Shown here: positions 1 to 9,860 of the stretch, piece after piece
Numbering within the stretch: the first letter of the stretch is position 1
Layout of the letters: each line of letters starts with the position of its first letter
Source: Bacteroidales bacterium F22
GTDB lineage: Bacteria > Bacteroidota > Bacteroidia > Bacteroidales > Bacteroidaceae
Direction of reading: 5' to 3'
Length of the DNA stretch: 64,000 bases
Assembly (NCBI GenBank): GCA_029541985.1
Contig: CP095414.1
Location: 2,639,001 to 2,703,000, forward strand
The notes under the pieces: generated by a model
The model's input: only the letters and a program-made list of their open reading frames with translations
What the model was told of the DNA's origin: nothing
The model's database searches: none
Made by a program: the position numbers and the translations under genes

Positions 1-1036
1 TGCATTTAAATTTACTATAGAATTTCTCATTGTAATGTCTTACCTCTTTAAATTTAAGTTCATCTATCGTTTTGTCTACTGTACTAAAGAACACCTCGTT
101 AAGGTCCACGATATTGTTTGCAGGGGTATACTTTCCTGATTCTAATTTTGATAAGAATAAGATCTTATTCATTAGAAGATTTAGTTCTGTACTTTTCTTA
201 TTGATAATTTTTAAATATTCTTGTTTTGTTTCTTCATCTTCAGTTTCTGGCAGTAGACTAGTGAAACCAATGATGCTGTTTAGTGGTGTCCGTACTTCAT
301 GACTAAGGTTAGAAAGAAATTCAGACATGTTTTTGTTGTTTATTTCAGCCTTTCTTGTTGCTTTGTACGACATCGATATATCTATCAATGTGATGAGTAT
401 ATGTCTTTTAGATTGGATATTTACTGGACTAAATCTAATCAGATGATTGAGTTTTATAGCTGTATCAGTTGGGGATTTGATAACTACTGCTTGTTCAGTA
501 TTCGTGTCTAGAGCCCTCTTATAATAAGCGACTAAATCTACATCCATATCACTGTGAATATATTGAAGGATACGGGATAACTGTTTAAAAGATTCTTTAC
601 TATTGGTTAATCGTCTATCTACGATGTATGGTTTAATACTCTGTCTATCGGAGGAAAGAGCCATATTCATAGGTATCATATTGATTATTTGCAATAGTAA
701 CTTTGCCTCTGATCTGATTTCTTTTTGCGTTTTTCTAGCCTTAAATATTACAACAGAACAAACAAGACATAATGCAGCAACGACTAGTGCACCTACAGTG
801 AGTATAGAAACAGTGAATGATAGACTGCTAGATATATTAGTAATATGATAAAAAGTAATGGATATAATCTGATAAATGATGGGGGCTGAAGATATAAGTA
901 GGAGGATCAAAACCATAAAAAGGATTGATAACATCTTACTTTCTGAGAGCGTAGGTATAAAACCTCTAAATAAATCGTTAAGTTTCTGAGTTAACTTTTG
1001 AGAGGTATTATTTTTAAACGTTTGATTATTTTCCAA
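1..1036 (-). CDS. Sensor histidine kinase, C-terminus cut off by the window edge
   Basis: The reverse strand stays open from about 1036 to base 1. Two hydrophobic segments near the N-terminus (beginning MLSILFMVLILLL and SLSFTVSILTVGALVV) are followed by a linker of about 130 residues and a clear HisKA H-box, LSHEVRTPLNSIIGF, near base 300. The ATPase domain lies beyond the window. A TAA stop sits just upstream of a TTG at 1036, so the start is either that TTG or the ATG at 934. The sequence between them is well-formed protein, so I favour the TTG. A TACCTTTG box at 1149-1142 on the minus strand could be the -7 element. The partner and the stimulus are unknown. Confidence 0.85.
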   Translation of the reverse strand, partial: MENNQTFKNNTSQKLTQKLNDLFRGFIPTLSESKMLSILFMVLILLLISSAPIIYQIISITFYHITNISSSLSFTVSILTVGALVVAALCLVCSVVIFKARKTQKEIRSEAKLLLQIINMIPMNMALSSDRQSIKPYIVDRRLTNSKESFKQLSRILQYIHSDMDVDLVAYYKRALDTNTEQAVVIKSPTDTAIKLNHLIRFSPVNIQSKRHILITLIDISMSYKATRKAEINNKNMSEFLSNLSHEVRTPLNSIIGFTSLLPETEDEETKQEYLKIINKKSTELNLLMNKILFLSKLESGKYTPANNIVDLNEVFFSTVDKTIDELKFKEVRHYNEKFYSKFKC

Positions 1037-1333
1037 TTTCGTTTTTTTTTAACAAGGTCAAAATTTAGAATGGTATTCTCTAACGTTTTCTCTAAGTATT
1101 ATTCGTCTCTCTAATCAATAAAATTATACAAAAGTGAAATACAAAGGTATTTAAAAACAATGAACAAAACAATATTTATTTAATGGTTAGCCTTTTTTTA
1201 AACAGTAGTTGTTTATTATATTTATATATTGAATTAAATAGTCATTTTTCACAAGGTTTTGTGTTGAACTGGATATCGTTTGGTCTTCCGAGAATCATTT
1301 GCGTCTTTTTTTTGATATTTTCAACCTAATGTT

Positions 1334-1363
1334 TTTGTTTTCTCCTTTAGATTAGTAATTTTG
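1334..1363 (+). promoter_or_regulatory. Candidate promoter of the coiled-coil/zapA/rny group
   Basis: TTTG at 1334-1337 and TAATTTTG at 1356-1363, separated by 18 bases, fit the Bacteroidetes consensus TTTG-N19-21-TAnnTTTG closely. Transcription would start near 1370, which supports ATG 1387 as the start of the next gene. The rest of 1037-1386 is AT-rich divergent promoter sequence with nothing else recognisable. Confidence 0.5.
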
Positions 1364-1386
1364 TGATATATTATTGTACAATTTTT

Positions 1387-1680
1387 ATGACAGAGGAAGA
1401 AGACAAAATAATAAAACGGTTTGAGGCGCGTGTTCGCCATTTGATTCTTTTGTATCATAAGCAGCAAGAGGAAGTAATTGCGTTGCAAAATCAAGTGCAA
1501 TTGCTTACTTCTGAACTCGCTGAATTGGACATTAAATATAAGCATCTTAAAGATGCTAAGAGGATTGAAGTGAAAAGTACGGATTTGACGGACACTAAAC
1601 GGAGACTCTCGAAATTGGTGCGGGAAGTGGATCAATGTATCACGATGCTCAGTCATGAAGCAGAAATGCCGCAGATATAA
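1387..1680 (+). CDS. Small coiled-coil protein upstream of zapA
   Basis: This 97-residue protein is mostly charged heptad-like sequence (QQEEVIALQNQVQLLTSELA and onwards), so it should form a coiled coil. It has no signal peptide or membrane segment. The ATG at 1387 is preferred over an in-frame upstream codon at 1363, which lies within the predicted -7 box. The gene sits 15 bases before zapA and is probably co-transcribed with it. Small coiled-coil proteins next to zapA may act in division, in the manner of ZapB, but this is inference from position and structure and not from a recognised domain. Confidence 0.75.
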   Translation: MTEEEDKIIKRFEARVRHLILLYHKQQEEVIALQNQVQLLTSELAELDIKYKHLKDAKRIEVKSTDLTDTKRRLSKLVREVDQCITMLSHEAEMPQI

Positions 1681-1695
1681 CTAATTATATATGTG

Positions 1696-1986
1696 ATGGA
1701 TGAGAAATTGAATATAAATGTGACTGTAGCTGGTCATTTGATAAATCTAGGTATAGAAAGAGACCAAGAGGAATTATTGAGAGCTGCAGCTAAACGAGTG
1801 AATGAAGAAGTTAATCAATATACTGCTGTCTATGGTGAGATGCAAAGAGACAGATTGATGACCTTGGTTGCCTTAGATATGGCTTATCAGCATCTTGATG
1901 CTGAACACAAAAATGATACACAGCCAGTAATGGAAGTAATGAATAAGCTTAGTGATGAGATTGAAGACCTTGTCGATATAAAGTAG
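1696..1986 (+). CDS. zapA: Cell division protein ZapA
   Basis: The 96-residue protein matches ZapA in length and pattern: an N-terminal strand (INVTVAGHLINLGI) followed by a helix-rich region (EELLRAAAKRVNEEVNQY) and a C-terminal helix that would form the dimer coiled coil. ZapA binds and bundles FtsZ filaments at the division site. The start is taken at ATG 1696; a GTG directly before it (1693) is in frame. Finding zapA before the RNase Y gene agrees with the usual order in Bacteroidales. Confidence 0.9.
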   Translation: MDEKLNINVTVAGHLINLGIERDQEELLRAAAKRVNEEVNQYTAVYGEMQRDRLMTLVALDMAYQHLDAEHKNDTQPVMEVMNKLSDEIEDLVDIK

Positions 1987-1989
1987 TTT

Positions 1990-2130
1990 TGTTAGTTCCT
2001 ATTGAGAAATATAAATTTGAGACCGCATTACATCTTTTAAATTAAGTAGGTAGTATGTGTAATATCGTTTTTACTCATACCATTTATTTAATGTATTGGT
2101 TGTGGTGCTTTTTTATTAATATAATAACGA
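1990..2130 (+). ncRNA. ssrS: Possible 6S RNA interval between zapA and rny
   Basis: The 153-base gap between zapA and rny is unusually long for this tight group. It contains a hairpin (ATTACAT near 2027 pairing with ATGTGTAAT near 2055) and ends in GTGGTGC followed by six T (about 2103-2115), like a transcript end. From memory, Bacteroidales genomes often carry 6S RNA next to zapA. I could not fold a full 6S terminal stem with a central bubble by eye, so this rests mostly on position. Confidence 0.3.
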
Positions 2131-2139
2131 TTAACTAAT

Positions 2140-3678
2140 ATGATAGCAGTATATATAGCAATAGGAGTAGTCTCCTTGCTAATAGGCGCAGCTTTGACTT
2201 ACGTTTGGATAGCAAAAGTCCAAAGTGAGAAGTATCAAAAGAAAATACATGAAGCTGAACTAGAAGCTGAAACTTTGAAGAAAGATAAGCTTCTAGAAGT
2301 AAGAGAAAAATTTCTCAATGAAAAATCTAAACTCGAAAAAGAAGTTCAACAGCGAAATCAGAAGATTCACCAAGCTGAAAATAAGGTGAAACAACGTGAG
2401 TTAGGTCTTAATCAACGACAAGAAGAGATAAAACGTAAAAACAAAGAGGTTGAACGTCAGCGTCAACAGTTAGAGCGTCAAATATCTATCAATCAAGAGA
2501 AACAATCCGAATTAGAAACATTGACTCAGAAACAAATAGAGAATTTAGAATCTATTTCTGGATTATCTGCATCTGAAGCTAAGGAAAGAATGGTTGAAAG
2601 CTTAAAAGCTGAGGCCAAGGGGCAGGCTCAAGCCTATATCAACGATATTGTTGATGATGCTAAATTGACTGCCAATAAAGAGGCCAAGCGTATCGTCATT
2701 CAATCGATACAGCGAGTTGCGACTGAGACAGCAATTGAAAATTCTGTAACTGTCTTCCATATTGAGTCAGATGAGATTAAAGGACGTATTATTGGACGTG
2801 AAGGTCGCAACATACGTGCTCTTGAGTCTGCTACAGGTATAGAAATCGTAGTTGACGATACTCCTGAAGCTATTATTCTTTCTGGTTTTGATCCTGTACG
2901 TAGAGAGATTGCAAGATTGGCTTTGCATCAGTTAGTTACTGATGGTCGTATTCATCCAGCTCGTATTGAGGAAGTCGTTTCAAAAGTACGCAAGCAAATA
3001 GAAGAAGAGATTATTGAGATTGGTAAGCGAACTGCGATTGATTTGGGTATCCATGGATTACATCCCGATTTGATACGAATCATTGGTAAAATGAAATACC
3101 GATCTTCTTACGGACAGAACCTATTGCAACATGCACGTGAGACAGCTAATCTTTGTGCGGTGATGGCTACAGAATTGGGCTTGAATCCCAAGCGTGCTAA
3201 GCGTGCTGGACTTCTTCATGATATTGGTAAGGTACCAGACGATGAGCCAGAGTTGCCACATGCACTACTTGGTATGAAGGTAGCTGAGAGATGCAAGGAG
3301 AAACCAGATATTTGTAATGCTATTGGTGCCCACCATGATGAGATCGAGATGACTACCTTGATTGCTCCTATCGTTCAGGTTTGTGATGCTATATCAGGTG
3401 CTAGACCAGGTGCTCGTAGAGAGATCGCAGAGGCTTATATCAAACGACTCAATGACTTGGAAAAGATAGCAATGAGTTACCCTGGAGTGACAAAGACTTA
3501 TGCTATACAAGCAGGTCGTGAATTGCGTGTAATCGTTGGTGCTGATAAGATTGATGATGTACAATCGGAAGGACTTTCTGATGAAATCGCTAAAAAGATT
3601 CAAGACGAAATGACTTACCCAGGTCAAGTAAAGATTACAGTAATACGCGAAACTCGATCCGTTGCCTATGCTAAATAG
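2140..3678 (+). CDS. rny: Ribonuclease Y
   Basis: This 512-residue protein has the complete RNase Y architecture. There is one N-terminal membrane helix (residues 1-24), then a long charged coiled coil to about residue 150, then a KH RNA-binding domain with [15 protein letters not shown] near residue 217, and then an HD domain with LLHDIGKV (His360-Asp361), the metal-binding catalytic centre. RNase Y is a membrane-anchored endoribonuclease that starts mRNA decay. The length is normal for the family. A strong terminator follows at 3709. Confidence 0.97.
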   Translation: MIAVYIAIGVVSLLIGAALTYVWIAKVQSEKYQKKIHEAELEAETLKKDKLLEVREKFLNEKSKLEKEVQQRNQKIHQAENKVKQRELGLNQRQEEIKRKNKEVERQRQQLERQISINQEKQSELETLTQKQIENLESISGLSASEAKERMVESLKAEAKGQAQAYINDIVDDAKLTANKEAKRIVIQSIQRVATETAIENSVTVFHIESDEIKGRIIGREGRNIRALESATGIEIVVDDTPEAIILSGFDPVRREIARLALHQLVTDGRIHPARIEEVVSKVRKQIEEEIIEIGKRTAIDLGIHGLHPDLIRIIGKMKYRSSYGQNLLQHARETANLCAVMATELGLNPKRAKRAGLLHDIGKVPDDEPELPHALLGMKVAERCKEKPDICNAIGAHHDEIEMTTLIAPIVQVCDAISGARPGARREIAEAYIKRLNDLEKIAMSYPGVTKTYAIQAGRELRVIVGADKIDDVQSEGLSDEIAKKIQDEMTYPGQVKITVIRETRSVAYAK

Positions 3679-3708
3679 ATAGTCTATTTCTGTAATACAA
3701 ATGTAATA

Positions 3709-3762
3709 ACAAGTGCCAATTTGGTGACAATAGTCAACGAATTGGCACTTGTTTTGCTTTTT
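3709..3762 (+). terminator. Terminator after rny
   Basis: CAAGTGCCAATT around 3710 pairs with AATTGGCACTTG ending at 3751, and is followed by a T-rich stretch (TTTTGCTTTTT). The 13-base stem and the T tract are typical of intrinsic termination. Confidence 0.85.
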
Positions 3763-3867
3763 ATGCTCATATATCTTGCCTAATACAAACAAAAAGCTCA
3801 TCTTCGCAGTGTAAAATAAAAGTAAATAAAAATAACTCGTTATCTCAAACGGAGGTAACAAAAAAAG

Positions 3868-4041
3868 ATGAAAATTATGAACAAGAGAATGAATGAAAGA
3901 AACGCGAACAGCTTATTTATTAGAAAGAAAAGCGAAACAATTGAAAACTTGAAGTATCAGATCAAACGTTACAAAGCCATGGGTAATGGCGTAAAGTGTC
4001 AAAGTTTGAACAATGAATTAAGTAAGCTTTTAAGTCTATAG
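3868..4041 (+). CDS. 57-residue basic protein with a strong Shine-Dalgarno-like leader
   Basis: The reading frame ATG 3868 to TAG 4039-4041 encodes a highly basic, soluble 57-residue protein (starting MKIMNKRMNERNANSLFIRK) with a helical C-terminal half. GGAGGT at 3851-3856 is a near-perfect anti-SD match, placed 11 bases before the ATG. This is rare in Bacteroidetes, whose ribosomes largely ignore the SD. The gene has its own region between two terminators, with a weak promoter candidate (TTG at 3776, CATCTTCG at 3799). I do not recognise the family. It does not resemble bS21, the best-known SD-led gene of this phylum. Confidence 0.55.
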   Translation: MKIMNKRMNERNANSLFIRKKSETIENLKYQIKRYKAMGNGVKCQSLNNELSKLLSL

Positions 4042-4140
4042 TAATAGACTTTTTTTATTAAAAAGAGAACTCCATTAAATATAAGGTGAAAAGATTCTCA
4101 TTTAGATGACAATCTTAAGAAACAATTCAATAGGTAAAAG

Positions 4141-4176
4141 AAAAAAGGACGACTGTATTAACGGTCGTCCTTTTTA
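4141..4176. terminator. Bidirectional terminator between the small basic gene and the acyl-CoA dehydrogenase operon
   Basis: AAAGGACGAC pairs with GTCGTCCTTT around a short loop. There are T residues on the plus side and A residues before the stem, so the hairpin can end transcripts arriving from both converging directions. Confidence 0.85.
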
Positions 4177-4210
4177 TTTGTCACATTTTATCAGTACTTA
4201 CAAGTGATAA

Positions 4211-5923
4211 TTATTTGATTTTGTAACTATCTACCCACTTAGGCTCAACTTCTTTTACTAGTGCCGCATGATTATGACATGCTCTATTAGCATATTGTGT
4301 AAATGCAATGGCCGATTTACTGAATAAATCAGGATTACTATTTGCGTCTTGATTAATTAAAATCGTCATAATAATATATCCAACCATTTCTACCAATTCA
4401 CGAGCAAAGAAATCAATATATTCTTGATTCTTAGTTGCCATAACAGCCTTGATAGTGAGCTCATAATTCTCTATCATAACCTGTATGGTTTCTTTTAAGA
4501 AATCTTGGTCTTCTCTAAATTCAATTTCATCGAAAAGATTAGTCATCAGTTCTTTGTAGAATCCGTTAGTTACATATCGGATGGCAGCAACAACCTGAAG
4601 TTGTGTAGTCCCTTCATATATTGATGTGATACGTGCATCACGATAGATTCGTTCACAAGCATAATCTTTCATGAAACCTGAGCCACCATGAATCTGGATG
4701 CAGTCATATGCATTTTCATTAGCCATTTCAGAACTCATCCCTTTCGCGATAGGAGTAAGAGAATCTGCCATCTTAGCATAATATTTTTGTTCCTTTCGTT
4801 CCTCTGGAGAAAGTGTACGTTCTTTTGCTATGTCATCATAAATCTTGTACATATCTACACATCTACATGTTGCATATAACAACGATCTGTTAGCGTCCAA
4901 TTTACCTTTCATTGTAGATAACATTCTCGCAACAGGTAAAATCTCTGAAATAGGCTTAGCAAACTGTTTTCTATCCTTAGCATATGCTAGTGCCTCGTTG
5001 TATGCAGCTTGTGAGAGTCCAACTGATTGAGCAGCTATCCCCAGACGAGCACCATTCATAAGTGACATTACATATTTGATAAGTCCTAGACGAGTACGTC
5101 CACAGAGTTCACATTTGGCATTTTTAAAGACCAACTCACAAGTAGGAGATCCTTTGATACCCATCTTATTTTCGATACGGCGTACATCCACACCGCCATC
5201 AAGTTTGTCATAGATAAACATAGATAGTCCACGTCCATCTTTAGAGCCTTCTTCACTTCTAGCCAATACTAAATGGATATCCGAGTCACCGTTAGTAATG
5301 AAACGTTTTACGCCGTTAAGATACCATTGGTCTTCCTCTTTGTTGTAGGATGCTTTGAGCATAACCGATTGTAAATCAGAACCTGCATCAGGTTCAGTCA
5401 AATCCATACTCATCGTTGCTCCGTTGCAGACACGAGTTATAAATTTTTGTTTTTGTTCTTCGGTACCAAATTCGTAGATTGTCTCTGCACAATCTTGCAA
5501 CCCCCAAAGATTTTCAAAGCCAGCATCAGCACGCGATACCATATCTGCAGCCATGATATATGGAGTAATAGGAAAGTTTAGCCCACCATACCGGCGAGGC
5601 ATAGCCATACCCATCAGTCCTGCTTGCGTACAAGCTTTAATATTTTCAGTAGTTCCAGATGCATAGGTTACACGTCCATTTGCAACAGATGGTTTCTCAG
5701 TATCTACGTTTGCAGCATTTTGTGCTATAACATCTGCACATATTTCACCTGCAATTTCCAAGACCTGATGATAATTATCCATAGCATCTTCAAAGTCTTG
5801 TGCTGCATAGTCATATTTGTCGCGTTCATTATAATTACGCTCTTTTAGTGTTACTATTTTCTCCATCATAGGATGGTTCAAATGGTATTTCAATTCTGGG
5901 GTATCTAAAAAAAAGTTAGCCAT
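4211..5923 (-). CDS. Acyl-CoA dehydrogenase, ETF-linked
   Basis: This 570-residue flavoprotein has the acyl-CoA dehydrogenase pattern. It has an N-terminal helical domain, then the middle-domain signature MDLTEPDAGSD, then a C-terminal helical domain with IYEGTTQLQV, whose Glu (about residue 436) is the expected catalytic base. It is longer than the usual 380-residue enzymes because of a C-terminal extension, as in the 560-600-residue class. It oxidises an acyl-CoA to the enoyl-CoA and passes electrons to ETF. The etfA gene ends four bases upstream, so this enzyme is almost certainly the electron donor to that ETF. The substrate chain length cannot be read from the sequence. Confidence 0.93.
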   Translation of the reverse strand: MANFFLDTPELKYHLNHPMMEKIVTLKERNYNERDKYDYAAQDFEDAMDNYHQVLEIAGEICADVIAQNAANVDTEKPSVANGRVTYASGTTENIKACTQAGLMGMAMPRRYGGLNFPITPYIMAADMVSRADAGFENLWGLQDCAETIYEFGTEEQKQKFITRVCNGATMSMDLTEPDAGSDLQSVMLKASYNKEEDQWYLNGVKRFITNGDSDIHLVLARSEEGSKDGRGLSMFIYDKLDGGVDVRRIENKMGIKGSPTCELVFKNAKCELCGRTRLGLIKYVMSLMNGARLGIAAQSVGLSQAAYNEALAYAKDRKQFAKPISEILPVARMLSTMKGKLDANRSLLYATCRCVDMYKIYDDIAKERTLSPEERKEQKYYAKMADSLTPIAKGMSSEMANENAYDCIQIHGGSGFMKDYACERIYRDARITSIYEGTTQLQVVAAIRYVTNGFYKELMTNLFDEIEFREDQDFLKETIQVMIENYELTIKAVMATKNQEYIDFFARELVEMVGYIIMTILINQDANSNPDLFSKSAIAFTQYANRACHNHAALVKEVEPKWVDSYKIK

Positions 5924-5927
5924 ATTC

Positions 5928-6947
5928 TTATTTGCTATTTTGTTTGTAAAAAGAAATCATCTTTGGTACCACACTTTCAATAGTACCTGTGATTACATAA
6001 TCAGCTATTGCATTAATAGGCGCTTCAGGGTCATTGTTAATAGTAATAACAATGGAACTCTCCTGCATACCTGCTAAGTGTTGTATCTGTCCAGAGATAC
6101 CACAAGCGATATACAATTTAGGACGAACAGTGATTCCAGTTTGTCCAATCTGACGGTCATGCTCTATAAATCCAGCATCCACAGCAGCTCTACTAGCTCC
6201 TACTTCTGCATTGATACAATGAGCAAGTTCTTCGATCAACTCGAAATTTTCTTTAGAACCTACGCCATACCCACCAGCAACAACGATAGGAGCAGCTTTA
6301 AGATTATTGGCTGCTTTTTCCACCTGACGACAAAGAATCTCCACAGCCAAGTCATTATCAGTAAAATAATCCTCAGCAATATGTTCTTTTACTTCTCCCT
6401 TGTAGTCTTCATCCAAGATTGCTTTTTTCATGACACCTTCACGAACTGTAGCCATCTGAGGACGGTTCTCTGGGTTAACAATCGTTGCGACGATATTACC
6501 TCCGAAGGCAGGTCTAATCTGATAAAGTAAATCTTTAAATGTTTTTTTATTTCTTTTATCTTCATAATCACCGATGATAAGAGACGTACAATCAGCAGTC
6601 AAACCGCTAGTCAATGCAGAAGAAACGCGAGGACCTAAGTCACGACCAATAATGGTTGCCCCCATCAAGCAAATCTGAGGTTGTTCTTCCTTAAACAAAT
6701 TAACTAAGATAGAAGCATGAGGCATGGTAGTGTAAGGAGTCAGTTTCTCATCATCAAATAGATGAAGAATATCAACACCATAAGGGATTACTTCATGAGC
6801 AATGTTTGACAACTTATATCCAATAGCAACAGCTTCTAGTTGACATCCTAGTTCATTTGCTAATGACCGTCCTTTTGTAAGCAATTCTTGGCTTACCTCA
6901 GCTACTTTATTATCTTCTATCTCAAGATATACGAATAGATTTTTCAT
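5928..6947 (-). CDS. etfA: Electron transfer flavoprotein alpha subunit
   Basis: The 339-residue protein carries the conserved C-terminal FAD-binding segment of EtfA (VGASRAAVDAGFIEHDRQIG followed by QTG) and an N-terminal ETF domain. With EtfB it forms a soluble heterodimer that accepts electrons from acyl-CoA dehydrogenases. The gene lies two bases after etfB and four bases before the dehydrogenase gene on the same strand, a tightly coupled operon. Its length is normal. Confidence 0.96.
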   Translation of the reverse strand: MKNLFVYLEIEDNKVAEVSQELLTKGRSLANELGCQLEAVAIGYKLSNIAHEVIPYGVDILHLFDDEKLTPYTTMPHASILVNLFKEEQPQICLMGATIIGRDLGPRVSSALTSGLTADCTSLIIGDYEDKRNKKTFKDLLYQIRPAFGGNIVATIVNPENRPQMATVREGVMKKAILDEDYKGEVKEHIAEDYFTDNDLAVEILCRQVEKAANNLKAAPIVVAGGYGVGSKENFELIEELAHCINAEVGASRAAVDAGFIEHDRQIGQTGITVRPKLYIACGISGQIQHLAGMQESSIVITINNDPEAPINAIADYVITGTIESVVPKMISFYKQNSK

Positions 6948-6949
6948 AA

Positions 6950-7810
6950 TTATCCTATTGTGTGGTTATTAAGAAGTTCTACAACCAGTTCTTCAATCTC
7001 TTGGTTATTATCTTCGATTCGACGACTTTCTTTAGCTTGGAATATAATATTCTCCACTTTTTTTACTTTAGTAGGGGAACCCGAAAGACCACACTGTACG
7101 ATATCAGCACCTACATCCGCTACACTCCATTCAGCTAAGAATAGAGGATTATCCATTGGATATGGTTCTTTTCCTTGTGCAGCAGATTCACCAGGAGTGA
7201 GGGCACGTTTGTATTTCATCAAGAACTTAGCATTTCGAGGACGGCACTGTTGTGCAGCAGTGACTGTAAGTAAAGCCGGAAATTCTACTTTTGCTATTTC
7301 TACACCTCCATCAATTTGACGTTTCACAGTGACACTGTGTTCACCTATAGATTCGATTGATTCTGTATAGGTTAGCTGAGGAATTCCCAACTTTTCTGCA
7401 ACTTGAGGACCCACCTGAGCTGTATCTCCATCGATAGCCTGTCTTCCACCAATAATAAGGTCGAATCCACCAATTTTCTTAATGGCCTGAGCTAAAGCAT
7501 AACTAGTAGCTAAAGTGTCAGCACCTGCAAAAGCACGGTCTGTGAGTAAGATACCTTTATCTGCACCTCTATAAAGGCCTTCACGCAGCACATCAGCTGC
7601 TCTTCCCGGCCCCATAGTTAATAAGGTAATCGTTGAATTAGGAAATTGGTCCTTTATTCGCAGTGCTTGTTCAAGGGCACACAAATCTTCAGGATTGAAT
7701 ATCGCAGGCAAGGCAGCACGGTTGACAGTGCCATCAGCTTTCATCGCATCCTTACCGACGTTTCGTGTATCTGGTACTTGTTTAGCCAGTACAATCATTT
7801 TGTACGTCAT
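6950..7810 (-). CDS. etfB: Electron transfer flavoprotein beta subunit
   Basis: The 286-residue EtfB has the family signature around GGRQAIDGDTAQVGPQVAE and the N-terminal IVLAKQVPDT segment. It pairs with EtfA and contains the AMP or FAD site near the dimer interface. Whether this pair is a simple ETF or a bifurcating ETF cannot be decided by eye; the coupling with one long acyl-CoA dehydrogenase leaves both open. The OPT transporter gene ends 20 bases upstream on the same strand. Confidence 0.95.
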   Translation of the reverse strand: MTYKMIVLAKQVPDTRNVGKDAMKADGTVNRAALPAIFNPEDLCALEQALRIKDQFPNSTITLLTMGPGRAADVLREGLYRGADKGILLTDRAFAGADTLATSYALAQAIKKIGGFDLIIGGRQAIDGDTAQVGPQVAEKLGIPQLTYTESIESIGEHSVTVKRQIDGGVEIAKVEFPALLTVTAAQQCRPRNAKFLMKYKRALTPGESAAQGKEPYPMDNPLFLAEWSVADVGADIVQCGLSGSPTKVKKVENIIFQAKESRRIEDNNQEIEELVVELLNNHTIG

Positions 7811-7830
7811 TTTGTGATAATTTAAAGTTA

Positions 7831-9840
7831 TTATTTATCGGCCATCATACTGGCCTTTACAAAGTACATTATTAAGGCTGCATAAGCAATGACAGAACAA
7901 GCTTGTGCGGCTACTCCTTCAGTCCAAGTGGTCGCCATAAGGTCAACTCCCAAGAAGGCAATGATAGCACTAACGACTCCCATTAATGCACCGCCAGCAA
8001 TAAATCCCGAAGCGAGTAAAGTACCCCGTTCTTGGCGAGCCGTATTGATTGCAGAATCTTGTGATCTAGTAGAAACATACCAACTAATGAGTCCACCTAC
8101 GACAAGTGGTAAATTGAGTTGAAGAGGAATAAACATGCCGAGTGCAAATGCCAATGCAGGAACGCCACAAAAAGTGAGTATCACAGCTAGTATAGCTCCG
8201 ATACTATATAGCAGCCACGGAGCTGGAGTACCATTCATTAACGGTTCAATAACTGCTGCCATTGCATTAGCCTGAGGAGCTACTAAAGCATTGGGACCAG
8301 TAAATCCATATGCTTTGTTCAAGATAATCATCACACCACCTACAGTAGCTGCAGAAACCAGCGTTCCTAGGAATTTCCACGTTTCTTGTTTAGCAGGAGT
8401 AGTTCCAAGCCAATAACCAATCTTGAGGTCAGTAATGAACCCACCAGCCATAGCTAATGCTGTACAGACGACTCCTCCCATGACAAGAGCAGCAACCATA
8501 CCTCCAGTACCTTTCAATCCTACAGCAGCCATGATGATAGATGCAAGAATCAACGTCATAAGCGTCATACCCGATACCGGATTAGAGCCCACGATAGCAA
8601 TAGCATTAGCAGCTACAGTAGTGAATAGAAAAGCAATCGCAGCAACTAATAACAGAGCAATGACTGCATATAATATATTTCCATCCATTACCCCAAAGTA
8701 GAAGAATAAGAAAACGATAGCAATAGTTAATAGAGAACCATAAGCGATAATTTTCATCGGAATATCTCGTTGAGTACGTTCTGATTTCTCCATCTTTTCA
8801 CCATTTCCTTTGAGCTCTTTTGAAGCCAAACCGACGGCACTTTTGATGATGCTCCAAGATTTGATGATGCCGATGACACCTGCCATAGCGATACCACCGA
8901 TACCTATACTGCGCGCATAATTACGGAAGATAACTTCTGGACTCATTTGTCCGATAGAAGCCACAATGTTAGTGTCCCATTGATTGAGCACAGCATCTCC
9001 CCAGAAGATATTCATGCCAGGGATGATAAGCCACCATACAGCCACAGAACCAGCGCAGATGATCAGTGCATAGCGTAACCCGACGATATATCCTAAACCA
9101 AGTACGGCAGCTCCTGTGTTGATTTTAAACACCACTTTAGCTTTATCTGCAATGGTATCTCCAAAAGCCAAGGCACGTGAACTCACATTTTCACTCCACC
9201 AGCCGAAAGTAGCAACAATGAAATCATAGACACCACCAATGATACCCGCTATCAATAACGGTTTTGCTTGGCTACCTCCTTTTTCACCAGAGACCAGCAC
9301 CTGAGTAGTGGCAGTTGCCTCAGGAAAAGGGTATTTTCCATGCATTGTTTTCACAAAATACTTTCTAAAAGGAATCAAGAAAAGAATTCCCAATACACCA
9401 CCCAGCAAAGAACTCAAAAACACCTGCATAAAAGAAACAGACATTTCTGGGTATTTATCTTGTAAGATATACAAAGCAGGCAATGTGAAAATGGCACCAG
9501 CTACGATGACGCCAGAACTAGCCCCGATGGATTGGATGATTACATTTTCTCCAAGAGCATTCTTCCTTTTTGTTGCACTAGATAAACCTACAGCTATAAT
9601 AGCAATAGGAATAGCAGCTTCAAAAACCTGTCCGACTCTAAGGCCCAAGTATGCAGCAGCAGCTGAAAACAAGACGGCCATTAAAATCCCCCAAAGAACA
9701 GACCAGAAAGTCACTTCTGGATAGGCCTTTTGAGTAGACATTATCGGTTTGTATTCTTCACTCTCTTTAAGTTCACGAAAAGCATTTTCAGGGAGACTAG
9801 TCTTTTGTTCGGTCTCCTCGGAGATTGGTTTAACAGGCAT
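7831..9840 (-). CDS. OPT-family oligopeptide transporter
   Basis: This 669-residue, very hydrophobic protein has about 14-16 predicted membrane segments and the features of bacterial OPT proteins: an N-terminal cytoplasmic stretch, the segment KYPFPEATATTQVLVSGEKG, and the C-terminal SWYVSTRSQDSAIN segment. OPT proteins import small peptides, or metal-peptide complexes in some members, driven by protons. It sits 20 bases after the DUF1573 gene and 20 bases before etfB, so it may share their transcript, although no metabolic link with fatty acids is obvious. Confidence 0.92.
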   Translation of the reverse strand: MPVKPISEETEQKTSLPENAFRELKESEEYKPIMSTQKAYPEVTFWSVLWGILMAVLFSAAAAYLGLRVGQVFEAAIPIAIIAVGLSSATKRKNALGENVIIQSIGASSGVIVAGAIFTLPALYILQDKYPEMSVSFMQVFLSSLLGGVLGILFLIPFRKYFVKTMHGKYPFPEATATTQVLVSGEKGGSQAKPLLIAGIIGGVYDFIVATFGWWSENVSSRALAFGDTIADKAKVVFKINTGAAVLGLGYIVGLRYALIICAGSVAVWWLIIPGMNIFWGDAVLNQWDTNIVASIGQMSPEVIFRNYARSIGIGGIAMAGVIGIIKSWSIIKSAVGLASKELKGNGEKMEKSERTQRDIPMKIIAYGSLLTIAIVFLFFYFGVMDGNILYAVIALLLVAAIAFLFTTVAANAIAIVGSNPVSGMTLMTLILASIIMAAVGLKGTGGMVAALVMGGVVCTALAMAGGFITDLKIGYWLGTTPAKQETWKFLGTLVSAATVGGVMIILNKAYGFTGPNALVAPQANAMAAVIEPLMNGTPAPWLLYSIGAILAVILTFCGVPALAFALGMFIPLQLNLPLVVGGLISWYVSTRSQDSAINTARQERGTLLASGFIAGGALMGVVSAIIAFLGVDLMATTWTEGVAAQACSVIAYAALIMYFVKASMMADK

Positions 9841-9860
9841 AGATAAGATGTATAAAAGAT

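Noticed and set aside
3868..4041. Ribosomal protein bS21
   Set aside because: The strong SD suggested it, but the protein sequence does not match the bS21 pattern.
6078..6530. 150-codon frame on the plus strand
   Set aside because: It is antisense to etfA, whose protein is clearly conserved, so it is a shadow frame.
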